Below, one piece after another: positions 1 through 8,240 of a stretch of DNA of 64,000 nucleotides; positions within the stretch are counted from its first letter, which is position 1, and the number at the start of each line of letters is the position of its first letter. Position numbers and translations under genes: made by a program. This stretch comes from Tigheibacillus halophilus (GTDB lineage Bacteria > Bacillota > Bacilli > Bacillales > Amphibacillaceae), in contig NZ_JBHUIZ010000005.1 in the NCBI RefSeq assembly GCF_042683165.1, positions 372,001 through 436,000 of the forward strand. The letters are read 5' to 3'. Below the pieces are notes generated by a model. That model searched no databases and was not told the DNA's origin. It worked only from the letters and a program-made list of their open reading frames with translations.

Positions 1-2
1 CG

Positions 3-986
3 CTGACTTGTTATCTAAATGAGAAGCCTTTTGCCATGGGCGGGATAAGTGCGGTGGCGACTTGGCCTGAATACAGGAGACAAGGAATGGTGAAGCATCT
101 GCTGCACCATGCTTTGCAGTACATGAGAAAAAACGGACAGATGATTTCATACCTTCATCCCTTCTCGGTTCCCTTTTATCGTAAATTCGGCTGGGAGCTC
201 TGTTTCATGGAGAGAAAATGTACCATCCCGATGGAAGGCATGCGGCAAAACTGGGAAGGCAGAGGGTATGTGCGGCGAATAAGCACGGATATTCCGCTGT
301 TACACGCCATTTATACCGGGTATGCCAAGAAATATAATGGGATGATGACCCGTGATGAGAAATGGTGGCAGCAACGTATTCTTCGCCAGGATTTTCATAT
401 TGCTGCCGCATATAATGATAGCAATCAACCAGAAGGATACATTATTTATCATGTGCAAAAGGATAAGCTGGAAATAGTGGATTTTGCTTACACATCCATG
501 AATGGATGGAAGCTGCTGCTCCAATTCATTGCCAATCATGATTCGATGGCAGCACAGGTGGAATTGACCGTACCAGAGAACGAGCCGCTTTCACTATTAT
601 TGGAAAAGCCGGTTTTGGAGCAAAAAATACAATCCTATTTCATGGCCCGAATCGTAGATATTCCTGCTTTTTTGAAAGAATATTCATTTGCCAAAGGCTC
701 GCACGCAGTGCAACTGGTTGTAGCGGATGAATTCCTTCCGGAGAATAGTGGTAGCTATGTGATAGAAAAACGTGATACAGATACATATGTTAATTTCACG
801 AAAGAAGGTCACATTACAGCTGAAGACATACATATGAAGGTCCAGCAGCTCACGCAAATCCTGTTCGGCTTTGCCCGCCCGATGGAACTTCATCGCCTTG
901 GTTTGATTCAAGGATCAGAAGCCTCAGTAAGAGAATTGGAATGGTTAATACCAGAAAGACAAACATATTTCGCTGATTTCTTTTAA
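3..986 (+). CDS. Eis-like GNAT N-acetyltransferase, 5' end outside window
   Basis: This is the C-terminal 327 residues or so of a GNAT-family N-acetyltransferase of the Eis type; the reading frame is open to the left edge, so the true start lies outside the window. The sequence shows the acetyl-CoA binding loop (PEYRRQGMVKHLL) right after a GGISAVAT strand, then LHPFSVPFYRKFGWE, a signature of Eis-like enzymes. The C-terminal part fits the second GNAT-like half plus the sterol-carrier-like domain of this family. Eis proteins transfer acetyl groups to amines, including aminoglycosides in some bacteria; the substrate here cannot be told. The ATG at 36 lies inside the conserved domain and is unlikely to be the start. 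A CPBP protease gene follows 40 bp downstream on the same strand. Confidence 0.85.
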   Translation: MTCYLNEKPFAMGGISAVATWPEYRRQGMVKHLLHHALQYMRKNGQMISYLHPFSVPFYRKFGWELCFMERKCTIPMEGMRQNWEGRGYVRRISTDIPLLHAIYTGYAKKYNGMMTRDEKWWQQRILRQDFHIAAAYNDSNQPEGYIIYHVQKDKLEIVDFAYTSMNGWKLLLQFIANHDSMAAQVELTVPENEPLSLLLEKPVLEQKIQSYFMARIVDIPAFLKEYSFAKGSHAVQLVVADEFLPENSGSYVIEKRDTDTYVNFTKEGHITAEDIHMKVQQLTQILFGFARPMELHRLGLIQGSEASVRELEWLIPERQTYFADFF

Positions 987-1026
987 AAACACGTGCTGTA
1001 TCATTGGTGGAGACGGAGGGAAGCAA

Positions 1027-1668
1027 GTGAGGAAAAAAACGCGCGCATTGTATTGGATACTAGCGCTTATCGGGCTGCTTCAGCTTCCATATTTCATCCC
1101 TGCTGGTACACGGAGTTTGATGGAATGGCAGCGCGAGAATCTGAACTGGAATTATATCGGAATCGCCGCGAATTATTTTCTGTTTGCAATATATGCGGGA
1201 TGGAGTGGGAAAAATCTCGGATGCTTCGGGGTGCATGCAGGTTTATGGAAACAGTGGATACGATGGTACGCTCTGCTGACAGGTCTTTTTTTGTTTACAA
1301 CAAGAGGTATTGCTTTTTTTACGGAAGGACCGTTGGGGTTTCAAATCCCATTATGGACGACTGTCTTTTTCCAGCTGATCTATGTTGCTTTTGGCGAAGA
1401 ACTGTTTTGGAGAGGATTCATTCAATCGGAATTCGGGATATGGATCGCTTCTATTGGCTTTGGTTTCATTCATTTCCTTCCAGGGGTTGTATGGCACGTA
1501 ATGCTTGGGGCCGATTTCAACATGCTTTGGGGATTGGGGCAAATGATTTTTGCGATCGCCATCGGTTTTTTATTCGGCTGGGTAAGAAACAAAACGGATT
1601 CTGTTTACGCTTGTGTTCTATTGCATGGAATATACAATCTAAGCAATCATCTGTTTGTTCCTTTGTGA
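1027..1668 (+). CDS. CPBP family intramembrane metalloprotease
   Basis: A 213-residue membrane protein of the CPBP (CAAX protease/bacteriocin-processing, Abi) family. The diagnostic motifs are visible: EExxxR at residues 124-129 (GEELFWRGF), a following histidine motif (FGFIHF), and a C-terminal LLHGIYN helix, all set between hydrophobic segments. Family members are glutamic-type or metal-dependent intramembrane proteases; in Firmicutes some process or give immunity to peptides, but the substrate here is unknown. The GTG start at 1027 is chosen because GGAGGG lies at 1015-1020. An overlapping frame at 993-1685 is open but encodes a Cys/Trp/Arg-rich product and is a shadow. The gene lies between the acetyltransferase and another small membrane-protein gene on the same strand. 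Confidence 0.85.
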   Translation: MRKKTRALYWILALIGLLQLPYFIPAGTRSLMEWQRENLNWNYIGIAANYFLFAIYAGWSGKNLGCFGVHAGLWKQWIRWYALLTGLFLFTTRGIAFFTEGPLGFQIPLWTTVFFQLIYVAFGEELFWRGFIQSEFGIWIASIGFGFIHFLPGVVWHVMLGADFNMLWGLGQMIFAIAIGFLFGWVRNKTDSVYACVLLHGIYNLSNHLFVPL

Positions 1669-1742
1669 CAGTTATCGGAAAATAAAAAACAAGAAATATG
1701 GATTTTTTTAATCATTGCGGCATTCAAAAGGCGGAGGAAAAA

Positions 1743-2276
1743 ATGAACTTTGTAGCATGGACAATTGTAGCTTGTGAAATTGGATTTTGGATCTTTATCA
1801 TATCCGGTTTGGTTACCAGATATATTTTCAATCAAAAGCGGATCGGGCTGTTTCTTTTAGCCATGACTCCACTAGTCGATGTTGCGCTTTTGATTGTAAC
1901 CAGTATCGACATCTATTCTGGTGCAACAGCAACCATTGCACACAGTATTGCACCACTGTATATTGCTATTTCTGTCGTTTATGGAAAAAGTATGATCCGG
2001 TGGGCAGATGAACGATTTTTGTATTATGTCAAACGCCAGGGGCCCAAGCCGGAGCGAAAAGCAGGTATGGACTATGCCATACATAGCATGAAAGGCTCCT
2101 TGCTGCATGTCCTCGCCTATGTAATCGGCGGCGCTATGCTGCTGGGAATGATTCTCTGTATAGGGGATAGCGGGAAAACAGCGGAACTCTGGAATACACT
2201 GAAATATTGGGGGATTATCGTATTGATTGACAATGGTATTTCAGTGACTTATTTCATTTGGCCGCGGAAGGCTTGA
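1743..2276 (+). CDS. Conserved integral membrane protein, unknown function
   Basis: A 177-residue protein with about four to five hydrophobic segments and a conserved-looking central segment (GKSMIRWADERFLYYVKRQGPKPE) on what is probably a cytoplasmic loop. It resembles uncharacterised Bacillus membrane proteins (possibly the YmcC type, from memory only). No catalytic motif is seen. The ATG at 1743 is chosen because GGAGG lies at 1732-1736; the frame extends upstream to 1698 but without a ribosome site. It may be co-transcribed with the CPBP gene, which ends 74 bp upstream. A nested hairpin follows the stop codon and separates it from the convergent methyltransferase gene. Confidence 0.7.
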   Translation: MNFVAWTIVACEIGFWIFIISGLVTRYIFNQKRIGLFLLAMTPLVDVALLIVTSIDIYSGATATIAHSIAPLYIAISVVYGKSMIRWADERFLYYVKRQGPKPERKAGMDYAIHSMKGSLLHVLAYVIGGAMLLGMILCIGDSGKTAELWNTLKYWGIIVLIDNGISVTYFIWPRKA

Positions 2277-2277
2277 C

Positions 2278-2320
2278 CAGCCATGCAACGATAGGGGCAG
2301 CCCCTGTGTCTGCATGGCTG
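2278..2320. terminator. Nested hairpin between convergent genes
   Basis: A 10-bp perfect inverted repeat (CAGCCATGCA and TGCATGGCTG) encloses a second GC-rich hairpin (GGGGCAGCCCC). It sits between two convergent stop codons. There is no immediate T-run, so it may act as a bidirectional transcript end or a 3' stabiliser rather than a canonical terminator. Confidence 0.55.
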
Positions 2321-2333
2321 CAAGGTAGAAAAG

Positions 2334-3521
2334 TCAGCTTTCTTTTTTTACCACAGCAACTTTTAGGTAGTTCCCTTCCGGAAAATGGGGATTGGTACGG
2401 AAATCATTTGGCAGGGAGAATTGCTCCAAAAAAGTATAACGTGTGTTTGTTTCACGAAATGCCTTGTCAATGAATCCTTTAAATTTTTTCATGCCGAAGG
2501 AGGCATTATTTGTGGAAGCAATGATGATACCTTGTTTTTCTGTGATGCTGATAGCCTCCTTCATCAGCATAGGATAGTCCTTGGCGGTGGAAAAAGTCCT
2601 TTTTTTGGAACGGGCAAAGCTTGGGGGATCGAGTACCACCAAGTCAAAAAGTAGTTTTTTTCGGCGGGCATATTTGAAATAGTCGAAAACATCCATGACA
2701 ATGATATCCTGTTTTTCGAAATCGATATCATTGGCGCTGAATTGTTCGATTGTTTTCGGTTTGCTTCGTTTCGCAAGATCCACACTTGTCGTCTTCGCAG
2801 CGTTCCCCAGAGCGGCAGCAACAGAAAATGCCCCTGTATAGGAGAAAGTGTTCAATACATGTTTATTCTTGGCGTATTTCTCCCGAATGGTTCGTCGCAC
2901 GTCACGCTGATCTAAAAATATACCGACCATGGCGCCATCATTTAAATCAACAGCATACCGCATGCCGCTTTCTTTGATAATGATTGGGAACGTTTGTCGC
3001 TTTCCTTTGACAAAATCATCATCTTCCACGTACTGCCCTTTGGTATCGAAGCGTTTTTTTTCATAAATGGCTTGATAGTCCGTTGTCGCATCCAGTGCCT
3101 GAACAATCATTGATTTGAAAGTGAAAATTCCTTGGCTGTACCATTGGATGAGATAGCTTCCTGCAAAATAATCGATGACCAATCCGCCAATGCCGTCTCC
3201 TTCCCCGTTAAAAACACGGAAAGCATCCGTACTGTTATCTTGAAAAAAAGACTTTCTCCTATCTAAAGCGCTTTTGATTTTTTGTTTGAAAAAGGCAGCA
3301 TCAATTGTCTCTTCCTGTTGTTGCGTCAACATCCAGCCGAGCCCTTTATTTTGAATCCCGTAATACCCTTTGCCGATGAATCTTTTTTTTGCATCTGTCA
3401 GTTGAACAATGCTTCCTTCTTCCATTCGATCAGGCATTGACTGAACTGTATCTTTCGTAATGAGTGGATACCCATTGCTGTAACGTTTGGCAAAGCTATC
3501 TTTAAGTTGTATTTCCCACAT
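2334..3521 (-). CDS. RlmI/YwbD-like SAM-dependent rRNA (cytosine-C5) methyltransferase
   Basis: A class I SAM-dependent methyltransferase of the RlmI family, about 395 residues. The N-terminal 80 residues form a PUA-like RNA-binding domain (GYPLITKD...VQLTDAKKRFIGKGYYG). The SAM-binding Rossmann fold follows, with the motif-I region NTFSYTGAFSVAAALGNA and the catalytic-type strand VVLDPPSFARSK. Members methylate cytosine in 23S rRNA in Escherichia coli (RlmI); the Bacillus homologue is called YwbD, and target identity here is inferred. I prefer the ATG at 3521 (AAAGGATG about ten bases upstream, and the family usually starts just before this point); an ATG at 3551 would add ten residues without a good ribosome site. 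The gene is downstream of and co-directional with the TetR gene. Confidence 0.85.
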   Translation of the reverse strand: MWEIQLKDSFAKRYSNGYPLITKDTVQSMPDRMEEGSIVQLTDAKKRFIGKGYYGIQNKGLGWMLTQQQEETIDAAFFKQKIKSALDRRKSFFQDNSTDAFRVFNGEGDGIGGLVIDYFAGSYLIQWYSQGIFTFKSMIVQALDATTDYQAIYEKKRFDTKGQYVEDDDFVKGKRQTFPIIIKESGMRYAVDLNDGAMVGIFLDQRDVRRTIREKYAKNKHVLNTFSYTGAFSVAAALGNAAKTTSVDLAKRSKPKTIEQFSANDIDFEKQDIIVMDVFDYFKYARRKKLLFDLVVLDPPSFARSKKRTFSTAKDYPMLMKEAISITEKQGIIIASTNNASFGMKKFKGFIDKAFRETNTRYTFLEQFSLPNDFRTNPHFPEGNYLKVAVVKKES

Positions 3522-3584
3522 TCCAGATTCATCCTTTATATCCTTTGTCATCAGGCGTTGGGGGAGTCCCCCAGTTAATTCTGA

Positions 3585-4472
3585 CTACAACACTTCCACG
3601 CCCAGTAAGTTTGCTATCCTATCACGATATGTATCAAAATCTTTCACGACCTTCAGATTAGCGAGCAATCCTTGGAACACAAATGTGTTCAGCTCAGGTT
3701 TCTCCAGCTGTTCCTTAAGCAATTGTATCACATCTAATAAACCTTGTTTCTGTGTTTCGGCTATGTCCATAATTTCAAGCTTTTCCTCCGCATCTGTCAG
3801 CAATCCTGCTGCCTGCCTCTGTTTATCAGCAGTTGAAAGAGAATGGTTGGGAAGCAAATGGGCAACATCACTGGATTTGATTACTGGTTTTTCACCATTA
3901 TGGAATGCTTGTACTACATCGTCCATGCGGTTCATTAAAAAGTGGGCAATCCGGTCGGCATCCAGTCGAAGATCGTGGAAAAGGATAGTTGCCATATAAC
4001 TGTTTCGCATTCCTTCAATCAACAGGATAATATCACTGATAAAAGGCTGGATGGCATTTCCGTATATTCTTTCCAGGTTTTGCTTGTACCACTTAACCAT
4101 ATCAAGCTGTGACTGGTGCATCACTCCTTGAAGTTCCTTATTGATGGAAAAGTTCTGTTCGCGTAAATATATAATGAAAAATTCACGTTGTTTACTTAGT
4201 TGATCAAAAGGTACCCGCAATTGCTGTCTCATAATTTCACGGGGAGACAGACCTGAGTTGTCAATTTTACCCAGCATTTCATGCATTTGTTCAAAGTAAT
4301 ACTGGAAAATAGCGATGTGCAATTTTTCTTTTGAGTCGAAGTAATGATAGAAAGCACCTTTTGATATGCCGCAATCATCTGCAATACCTTGAACAGAAGT
4401 GTTATAGAATCCGTGCTTTGCTGAAAGCTTGATTGCGGATTCGATAATTTCCTCTTTCTTTTCTTCCTTCAT
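3585..4472 (-). CDS. yerO: TetR/AcrR family repressor, YerO type
   Basis: A 295-residue TetR-family regulator. The N-terminal helix-turn-helix is clear (IIESAIKLSAKHGFYNTS, then CGISKGAFYHYFDSKEKL), followed by a long alpha-helical ligand-binding region. It lies divergent from an RND exporter, exactly as yerO lies beside yerP/swrC in Bacillus subtilis, and its length is close to that of YerO. The start is placed at the ATG at 4472, which has GGGTGA six bases upstream; the frame is open to 4532, but that would run through the operator at 4508-4521. Three palindromes with a TGACC/GGTCA-like core in the divergent region suggest it represses both itself and the exporter. The inducer is unknown. 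Confidence 0.85.
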   Translation of the reverse strand: MKEEKKEEIIESAIKLSAKHGFYNTSVQGIADDCGISKGAFYHYFDSKEKLHIAIFQYYFEQMHEMLGKIDNSGLSPREIMRQQLRVPFDQLSKQREFFIIYLREQNFSINKELQGVMHQSQLDMVKWYKQNLERIYGNAIQPFISDIILLIEGMRNSYMATILFHDLRLDADRIAHFLMNRMDDVVQAFHNGEKPVIKSSDVAHLLPNHSLSTADKQRQAAGLLTDAEEKLEIMDIAETQKQGLLDVIQLLKEQLEKPELNTFVFQGLLANLKVVKDFDTYRDRIANLLGVEVL

Positions 4473-4507
4473 ACGAATCACCCGTTTCATTCCCGTTGCT
4501 TTTATTA

Positions 4508-4521
4508 TGACCAAGTGGTCA
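4508..4521. promoter_or_regulatory. TetR-type operator, site A
   Basis: TGACCAAGTGGTCA is a palindrome with perfect 5-bp arms. It lies 36 bp upstream of the yerO start, placed for autorepression, and is related to the two sites nearer swrC. Confidence 0.7.
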
Positions 4522-4568
4522 GTAAATGTCAAAGAAAGTTCAATCTATGAATAATTTATACTTGTATT

Positions 4569-4582
4569 CGACTGTCCGGTCA
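4569..4582. promoter_or_regulatory. TetR-type operator, site B
   Basis: Read on the minus strand this is TGACCGGACAGTCG, which matches site C (TGACCGATCAGTCA) at 11 of 14 positions. It sits midway in the yerO/swrC divergent region. Confidence 0.65.
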
Positions 4583-4633
4583 GTTAAGATAATTACTATG
4601 GTTTGAAGTTCTGTATGCAGAATTATCATTTTT

Positions 4634-4647
4634 TGACCGATCAGTCA
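4634..4647. promoter_or_regulatory. TetR-type operator, site C
   Basis: TGACCGATCAGTCA resembles TetR-family operators and lies about 140 bp upstream of the swrC start, overlapping a possible TTGACC -35 element. It is the best candidate for control of the exporter. Confidence 0.7.
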
Positions 4648-4789
4648 GAAGAAATCTTACAATGTAAACGGCGGAGTTAGATTTTTATTTGAATCTTATT
4701 CACAGCTGAATCGTATAGATTAACGGTTTACATAAGCGAAAGAAAGCCCTTCTGCTGCTGAAATATAAAAGGGAAGAGGAGTGTACAAT

Positions 4790-7700
4790 GTGAAGCAGGT
4801 TATCAATTTTGCCCTGAACAATAAATTTGCCATATGGATATTGACCATTCTGGTAGTTATTACAGGGCTTTATTCTGGTCTTCATATGAAACAGGAGACC
4901 ATGCCGAATATCACCCTGCCAAATATCTCGATTATGACCACCTATCCAGGGGCGGCCCCTGATGAAGTGGCCGATAAAGTTACAGAACCAATCGAGGATT
5001 TGGTGAAAAATTTGGAAGGTGTCGAAACAGTCAGTTCCTCATCGATGGCAAATGCTTCGTCTATACAAATGGAATTCGATTTTGATACAAACATGGACGA
5101 TGCGCTAAATGATGTGAAAGAGGCCGTTTCCAATGCGGATCTTCCGGATGGGGCGAAAGATCCCGATGTATCGCGGCTTAATATCAACGCATTTCCGGTC
5201 ATTGCTTTAAGTGTCAGCGATCAGAATAAGACACTTGAACAACTGACAAACACAGTTGAAAAAGACGTCATCCCATCTTTGAAAGGAATTGATGGTGTTT
5301 CTGATGTACAAGTCACTGGCCAGCAGCTGCAAAAGGTGACAGTAGAATTTGACCAGAAGAAGCTGGACAAATATGGTTTGGACGAAGACAAAGTAAAACA
5401 GATTATCCAAGGATCTGATATGACTTACCCGCTGGGCCTGAATAATTTTGAAGGCAAAGTGAAAAATCTTGTCATCGATGGCAAGGTTGCAGATATGAAA
5501 GATTTGCAGAAGCTAAAGATTCCTTATACGCCACAGCAAAGCGCTGAACAGGGACAAATGGGTGGTATGGACCAAGACCAGGCAATGCAAGAGCAAGCAG
5601 GCAATGCACAACAACAAGGACAAATGCCAGGTTCCCAAGCCACACAGCAAGACCAAATGTCCGATGCGCAAGCTGCGCAGCAGGGTGATGCTGCAGCACA
5701 AGCACAAATGGAAATGAAGCTGCCAACTGTTTCATTGGACAAATTGGCCGATGTTAAACTGGTAAAAGAATCTGAGTCGATTTCCAGAACAAACAGCGAG
5801 GATTCGATCGGTATTCAGGTCGTTAAATCATCTGAAGCCAATACGGTCGATGTAGTCAATGCCGTCAAAGATAAGATGGATGGATTTGAAAAAAAACTTG
5901 GAATTACGTCTACATCGACGTTTGATCAGGGAGAGCCAATTGAAGAATCCGTCAGCACAATGCTTGATAAAGCTTTGTTCGGGATTATTTTTGCGGTTAT
6001 CATCATTTTGCTGTTCCTGAGAAGCTTTAAAACAACCATCATTTCTGTCATTTCGATTCCATTATCATTATTAATCGCGATTTTCGTATTAAATTATATG
6101 GATATCACATTGAATGTCCTCACACTTGGGGCTTTAACTGTAGCCATTGGCCGGGTAATCGATGACTCGATTGTCGTAATGGAAAATATTTACCGGCGCA
6201 TGTCGCTCCCGGATGAAAAATTACATGGAAAAGAGCTTGTCCGTGAAGCAACCAGACAAATGTTCATTCCAATCATGTCATCTACTATTGTGACGATTGC
6301 GGTATTTTTGCCAATGGGACTTGTACATGGTCAAGTAGGCCAGCTTTTCCTGCCGTTTGCACTAGCGGTCGTATTTGCACTGGCAGCATCGCTGCTTGTG
6401 GCAATCACAGTTGTTCCGATGCTGGCACATTCGCTGTTCAAAAAACAGCTGCAGGGTGAAAAAGCACAGCAGCATAAAGCAAAAGCGGAGAAAAAACCTA
6501 GCAGATTGGCTGCGTTTTATCGTAAAGTGCTCGAGGGGGCTCTGAATCATAAAATCATCACCTTCGGAAGTGCTGTCGTATTGCTTGTACTCAGCTTGTT
6601 CCTGATGCCTCTAATCGGCGTGAACTTCCTTGCTGATGATGAGCAGAAAATGGTCATGGCTACTTATACGCCAGAACCTGGAGAAACGCATAAAGAAGCC
6701 AAAGCAGTTGCAAGTGATGCTGAGAAAATGATCAGCAAACGAAATGGTATCGAAACGTATCAGTATTCACTTGGCGGCAGCAGCCCACTTGCCTCCATGG
6801 GTATGGGTGGCGGTGACAATTCCGCACTGTTCTTCATCGAATACGATAAAGACTACAAGAATTTTAGCGAAGAAAGCACCAAGATCATCAAAGACTTGAA
6901 CAAACAAACAGATGTTGGCGAATGGAAAAGCATGGACTTCGCAAGTATGGGCAGCGGCCTAGAACTGTATGTCTATGGGGATAATCTGACGGATATCCAG
7001 AAGGCTTCCGACAAAGTGGAAAATATTCTGAAGGACAACAAAGATCTGGAAAAAGTCGATTCCAGTATCTCTGAAGCCTATGATCAGTACACACTTGTCG
7101 CCAATCAGAAAAAATTGAGCGAGTATGGCTTGACCACTGCTCAAATCGGTATGGCATTAGCTGATAATAAAGACAGCTCACCGCTGACGACAGTGAAGCA
7201 CAACGGTGATGATGTCAATGTTTATGTGGAAGTAGAGAAAGATGATTATGATAATATCAAGGAACTCAAAAAGAAAAAAATAGAGACGCCGCTCGGCACG
7301 ACAGTCGAAATTGGTGATGTCGTAGACGTGAAAGAAGGAAAGTCACCAGATACTGTACAGCGAAAAGACGGCAAGTTATATGCATCTGTCAAAGCTGATA
7401 TCAAGACGAACGATGCCGGTGCTGTTTCAGATGCAGTACAAAAGAAAATTGACAAACTCGACCTGCCTGACGGAGTGAATATTGACTTTGGCGGAGTAAC
7501 AGAGGATATCAATGATTCCTTCACGCAATTAGGTTTGGCGATGCTTGCGGCAATCGCGATTGTCTATTTTGTACTTGTGGTAACGTTCCATGGAGCATTG
7601 GCGCCATTTGCCATTTTGTTCTCCCTGCCGTTCACCGTTATCGGCAGTCTTGTCGCCTTGTGGATTGCCGGGGAGCCTTTGAGCGTATCAGCCATGATTG

Positions 7701-8023
7701 GTGCGCTGATGCTGATCGGGATTGTAGTTACAAATGCAATTGTGCTGGTGGACCGTGTCATTCACAAGGAAAAAGAAGGTTTCACAACCAGAGAAGCCTT
7801 GCTGGAAGCAGGTGCTACACGCTTGCGTCCGATCCTGATGACAGCCTTGGCCACAGTTGGCGCGCTGATTCCGTTAGCGATTGGCATAGAAGGCGGCGGT
7901 TTGATTTCCAAGGGGCTTGGTATCACTGTTATTGGCGGGTTGATCAGTTCTACATTATTGACACTTGTCATTGTGCCAATTGTGTATGAAGTGCTAGCCA
8001 AGTTCCGTAAAAAAGAAAAATAA
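4790..8023 (+). CDS. swrC: RND family multidrug/surfactin exporter SwrC (YerP)
   Basis: A 1077-residue resistance-nodulation-division transporter that exports amphiphilic compounds by proton antiport; SwrC (YerP) gives surfactin self-resistance in Bacillus subtilis. The architecture is standard: a first membrane helix near residues 8-28, a porter region, a helix cluster with the family motif (TLGALTVAIGRVIDDSIVVMEN), a second porter region and a final helix block ending in TLVIVPIVYEVL. An unusual Gln/Met/Ala-rich stretch occupies about residues 248-310. GTG at 4790 is chosen because AAGAGGAG lies at 4774-4781; GTG at 4781 overlaps that site. The gene is divergent from yerO and followed by a strong terminator. 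No membrane-fusion or outer-membrane partner is nearby, as expected for a Gram-positive. Confidence 0.92.
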   Translation: MKQVINFALNNKFAIWILTILVVITGLYSGLHMKQETMPNITLPNISIMTTYPGAAPDEVADKVTEPIEDLVKNLEGVETVSSSSMANASSIQMEFDFDTNMDDALNDVKEAVSNADLPDGAKDPDVSRLNINAFPVIALSVSDQNKTLEQLTNTVEKDVIPSLKGIDGVSDVQVTGQQLQKVTVEFDQKKLDKYGLDEDKVKQIIQGSDMTYPLGLNNFEGKVKNLVIDGKVADMKDLQKLKIPYTPQQSAEQGQMGGMDQDQAMQEQAGNAQQQGQMPGSQATQQDQMSDAQAAQQGDAAAQAQMEMKLPTVSLDKLADVKLVKESESISRTNSEDSIGIQVVKSSEANTVDVVNAVKDKMDGFEKKLGITSTSTFDQGEPIEESVSTMLDKALFGIIFAVIIILLFLRSFKTTIISVISIPLSLLIAIFVLNYMDITLNVLTLGALTVAIGRVIDDSIVVMENIYRRMSLPDEKLHGKELVREATRQMFIPIMSSTIVTIAVFLPMGLVHGQVGQLFLPFALAVVFALAASLLVAITVVPMLAHSLFKKQLQGEKAQQHKAKAEKKPSRLAAFYRKVLEGALNHKIITFGSAVVLLVLSLFLMPLIGVNFLADDEQKMVMATYTPEPGETHKEAKAVASDAEKMISKRNGIETYQYSLGGSSPLASMGMGGGDNSALFFIEYDKDYKNFSEESTKIIKDLNKQTDVGEWKSMDFASMGSGLELYVYGDNLTDIQKASDKVENILKDNKDLEKVDSSISEAYDQYTLVANQKKLSEYGLTTAQIGMALADNKDSSPLTTVKHNGDDVNVYVEVEKDDYDNIKELKKKKIETPLGTTVEIGDVVDVKEGKSPDTVQRKDGKLYASVKADIKTNDAGAVSDAVQKKIDKLDLPDGVNIDFGGVTEDINDSFTQLGLAMLAAIAIVYFVLVVTFHGALAPFAILFSLPFTVIGSLVALWIAGEPLSVSAMIGALMLIGIVVTNAIVLVDRVIHKEKEGFTTREALLEAGATRLRPILMTALATVGALIPLAIGIEGGGLISKGLGITVIGGLISSTLLTLVIVPIVYEVLAKFRKKEK

Positions 8024-8032
8024 ATGAATAGG

Positions 8033-8070
8033 AAAGGACAGTCTGCTTTGATGACAGACTGTCCTTTTTT
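8033..8070 (+). terminator. Rho-independent terminator of swrC
   Basis: A 12-bp stem (AAGGACAGTCTG with CAGACTGTCCTT) with a 9-base loop is followed by a T-run, ten bases after the swrC stop. Confidence 0.9.
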
Positions 8071-8108
8071 GTGTGGCCAAAATGCTTCTAAGAAAGGTGT
8101 CGGAATGG

Positions 8109-8146
8109 GCCAGGCTGGGGCCTTTCCCATATAGTGACAGCCTGGC
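8109..8146. repeat. Intergenic inverted repeat
   Basis: GCCAGGCTG and CAGCCTGGC form a 9-bp perfect inverted repeat around a 20-base loop, in the 140-bp gap between the swrC terminator and the terminator of the convergent CofE-like gene. No gene is visible in the gap. Its role is unknown. Confidence 0.4.
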
Positions 8147-8212
8147 TAGGTTCGATCGAAATTCTGCAGCAATAAATCCCGAATGCGGGCACAGCCTGTC
8201 TGCCAATCCATT

Positions 8213-8237
8213 AAAAAAGAGAGGACGCCGCCCCTCT
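8213..8237 (-). terminator. Terminator of the CofE-like gene
   Basis: On the minus strand, AGAGG and CCTCT form a GC-rich stem followed by six T residues, four bases after the stop codon. Confidence 0.75.
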
Positions 8238-8240
8238 TCA

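Noticed and set aside
993..1685. 230-residue frame overlapping the CPBP gene
   Set aside because: It is Cys-, Trp- and Arg-rich, has no ribosome site and lies over the clear CPBP protease frame; it is a shadow.
5472..5742. Three antisense frames over the Gln-rich part of swrC
   Set aside because: They exist only because the low-complexity Gln repeat lacks stops on the opposite strand.
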